This document shows, piece by piece, positions 32,580 to 33,611 of a DNA stretch of 33,611 nucleotides (position 1 is its first letter; each line of letters opens with the position of its first letter). The notes below the pieces were generated by a model, which had not been told where the DNA came from, ran no database searches, and worked only from the letters and a program-made list of their open reading frames with translations. This DNA comes from Spirosoma panaciterrae DSM 21099 (GTDB lineage Bacteria > Bacteroidota > Bacteroidia > Cytophagales > Spirosomataceae). Position numbers and translations under genes: made by a program. Location: assembly GCF_000374025.1 (NCBI RefSeq), contig NZ_KB893172.1, positions 780,630-814,240 on the forward strand. Reading direction: 5' to 3'.

Positions 32580-32796
32580 TGTATTTGCGTTTTTGCCTGA
32601 ACAAAAGTCGCCAGAATCGCCCTGCCGAAAAACCCGATTCTTGCGGAGTTTTTCATGTGATTTCTGTTTGGAAGACTTATACGTGAGCTGTGTTACTAAG
32701 TTAACAGAAATAGAGAGTTTGAACGTTATAGACATTTGTCCAGGAGATAAGCCTGGTCGCTCAGCCAACTTTGTATCGTCAATCAATCGTATACAA
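32580..32796. promoter_or_regulatory. Divergent promoter region of ada and the DUF4386-like gene
   Basis: 217 bp. An inverted repeat GAAAAAC (32627-32633) / GTTTTTC (32648-32654) is a weak operator candidate. CAACTTTG (32766-32773) is close to the TAnnTTTG -7 motif ahead of the plus-strand gene, and the surrounding CCAACTTTGTATCG recurs almost exactly before the transposase (33351-33364). No strong promoter for ada is visible. Confidence 0.35.
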
Positions 32797-33345
32797 ATGA
32801 AAACGGCTCTATTTCCTGCAAATCGATTTATCAGTAATCTACTTATTTCTGGCGTTATCCTGGTCATTGTTCCCTACACAATTCTGACCATACTCTTCGA
32901 TTATCCGAATGTGCTACGTTACGAACCCGGTATTATTCTTACCCGCTTTCATGCGGGCGGAAGGGTGCTGATTTTTGTTTGGTGGCTCTTTGCGATCAGT
33001 GGTTTTCTTCTGTTGCAAGCGTACGTACTTATTGGCCAGAAACTGGAGTCTCAGGAGCCTGGTTTCCGATGGGCGACTACCCTGGGCGTTGTCTCGGGCA
33101 TTGTTCAAATTGTAGGTTTGTTACGCTGGCCGTTTGTGGTGCCTGTTTTGGCATCGCACTATGTTCAGACTACCGATCCATCTACCCAAAAGGCTATCGA
33201 AGTGGTTTTTACGGCTATTCACCAATACGGTGGCGTTGTGTTGGGCGAACATCTGGGGCAACTGCTCACCATTGCTTACACGAGTTTGCTGTCGATGACT
33301 TTGCTTCGGTTAAGAGCTTGTTGGGGAATTGATAAGGACTGGTAG
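32797..33345 (+). CDS. DUF4386-like membrane protein, apparently 3'-truncated by an IS element
   Basis: 182 residues from the ATG at 32797. Hydrophobic helices lie at about 11-33, 54-76, 93-115 and 145-168. VSGIVQIVGLLRWPFVVPVLA and the following GEHLGQLL match the DUF4386 family, whose members are usually longer (about 220-240 residues) with more helices. The last ~10 residues (RACWGIDKDW) are unlike the family and are probably encoded by the end of an IS5-family element starting near 33314. It is therefore likely a disrupted gene. The start choice drops an upstream extension crossing the ada promoter region. Confidence 0.65.
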   Translation: MKTALFPANRFISNLLISGVILVIVPYTILTILFDYPNVLRYEPGIILTRFHAGGRVLIFVWWLFAISGFLLLQAYVLIGQKLESQEPGFRWATTLGVVSGIVQIVGLLRWPFVVPVLASHYVQTTDPSTQKAIEVVFTAIHQYGGVVLGEHLGQLLTIAYTSLLSMTLLRLRACWGIDKDW

Positions 33346-33611
33346 TCGAGTCAACTTTGTATCGACCAAGAAACAAAGTAATGACTAAGCAGTGGCAACC
33401 ACTGACCGACTACCAGTGGGCAGCAATTTCGCCTTTTTTTAACCTTCAACGCAAGCGTAAACACCAATTACGTGCCGTCATGGATGCCATCTTCTGGATG
33501 TTACGCACCGGCTGTCAATGGCGAAACCTGCCGCCTAGCTTTCCGCACTGGCAAGCCGTATACTATTATTTTGACCAGTGGAAAAAGGCCGACTACTTTG
33601 AACACATCAAC
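33314..33611 (+). mobile_element. IS5-family insertion sequence, left part (right end outside window)
   Basis: The element is recognised by the transposase at 33381. The left end is inferred at about 33314, where GAGCTTGTTGGGGAATT follows TTA (33310-33312) and the upstream reading frame loses family similarity. The matching right inverted repeat is beyond the window, so the exact boundary and target duplication are unproven. Confidence 0.6.
33381..33611 (+). CDS. IS5-family transposase, N-terminal part (3' truncated by window edge)
   Basis: 77 residues are visible from the ATG at 33381. Segments LTDYQWAAISPFF, LRAVMDAIFWMLRTGCQWRNLP and HWQAVYYYFDQWKKADYFE are the DUF4096-type N-terminal helix-rich domain of IS5-family (IS427-like) transposases. 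The DDE catalytic part is outside the window. CAACTTTGTATCG about 25 nt upstream may hold its promoter. An 11-bp inverted repeat (33338-33348 and 33407-33417) brackets the start codon and might limit translation of read-through messages. Confidence 0.85.
   Translation, partial: MTKQWQPLTDYQWAAISPFFNLQRKRKHQLRAVMDAIFWMLRTGCQWRNLPPSFPHWQAVYYYFDQWKKADYFEHIN

Noticed and set aside
32580..32867. N-terminal extension of the Ada-like protein, and the overlapping plus-strand extension of the DUF4386-like protein
   Set aside because: Both cross the shared divergent promoter region and give non-family sequence; the shorter starts agree with the domains.
1..33611. tRNA, rRNA or riboswitch candidates
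   Set aside because: No cloverleaf, rRNA segment or known riboswitch core was recognised by eye on either strand; a covariance-model search would be decisive but could not be run.

Overview
The window looks like chromosomal DNA of a Bacteroidota bacterium, most likely a Cytophagales member close to Spirosoma. The evidence is a GLPGLI-family protein beside a CarboxypepD_reg/outer-membrane beta-barrel receptor, LytS-type kinases with a LytTR regulator, a bifunctional HisB, the carboxynorspermidine route to spermidine, lack of clear Shine-Dalgarno sequences, and repeated TAnnTTTG (-7) promoter motifs. This assignment is from gene content only; no database search was run.

Layout. 1-1153: the 3' end of an unrecognised C-rich gene, then a carbohydrate-binding-module-like protein ending at a long inverted repeat. 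1160-5784: three paralogous four-helix LytS/YehU-type histidine kinases (one divergent, two forward), the last overlapping a LytTR response regulator. 5793-8663: lpxB and a eukaryote-motif 6-pyruvoyl-tetrahydropterin synthase on the minus strand, and the heptose epimerase hldD on the plus strand (lipid A and LPS core). 8897-12166: a minus-strand cluster made of an exported proline-rich protein, an OmpR-type regulator, its sensor kinase and a DUF486 membrane protein. 12266-15979: an exported subtilase, an Xaa-Pro aminopeptidase and a TetR regulator. 16283-16723: a WapI-like immunity protein. 16917-21515: carboxynorspermidine dehydrogenase and decarboxylase, separated by a secreted unknown and two TonB-type proteins. 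21543-23528: an acyltransferase, an uncatalogued 33-residue membrane peptide and hisB on the minus strand. 23871-26213: a NYN-nuclease/cold-shock fusion and pabB. 26453-30083: an outer-membrane receptor and its GLPGLI partner. 30244-30579: a small membrane protein. 30670-32579: an alkylation-repair cluster on the minus strand (AraC-MGMT fusion, 2OG-Fe(II) oxygenase, stand-alone Ada zinc domain). 32797-33611: a DUF4386-like membrane protein that appears truncated by an IS5-family element running off the window.

Most genes are ordinary housekeeping or envelope functions. The strongest unexplained signal is a set of intergenic palindromes at 6901-7003, 11274-11362, 15249-15340 and 31657-31727. 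Their arms are built from degenerate tandem repeats of 7, 8 or 10 nt, with a different unit at each locus but the same architecture, and they fill the gap between a stop codon and the next start or stop. A fifth hairpin (22124-22199, perfect 27-bp arms without internal periodicity) sits in the same kind of position. Several naive gene starts read through these hairpins, so shorter starts are chosen here.

Other points of interest are the kinase triad with one regulator and one kinase with a degraded ATP-lid glycine box, palindromes in the kinase promoter regions, the split Ada system whose zinc domain lacks the methyl-acceptor cysteine, and the short leader predicted for nspC.
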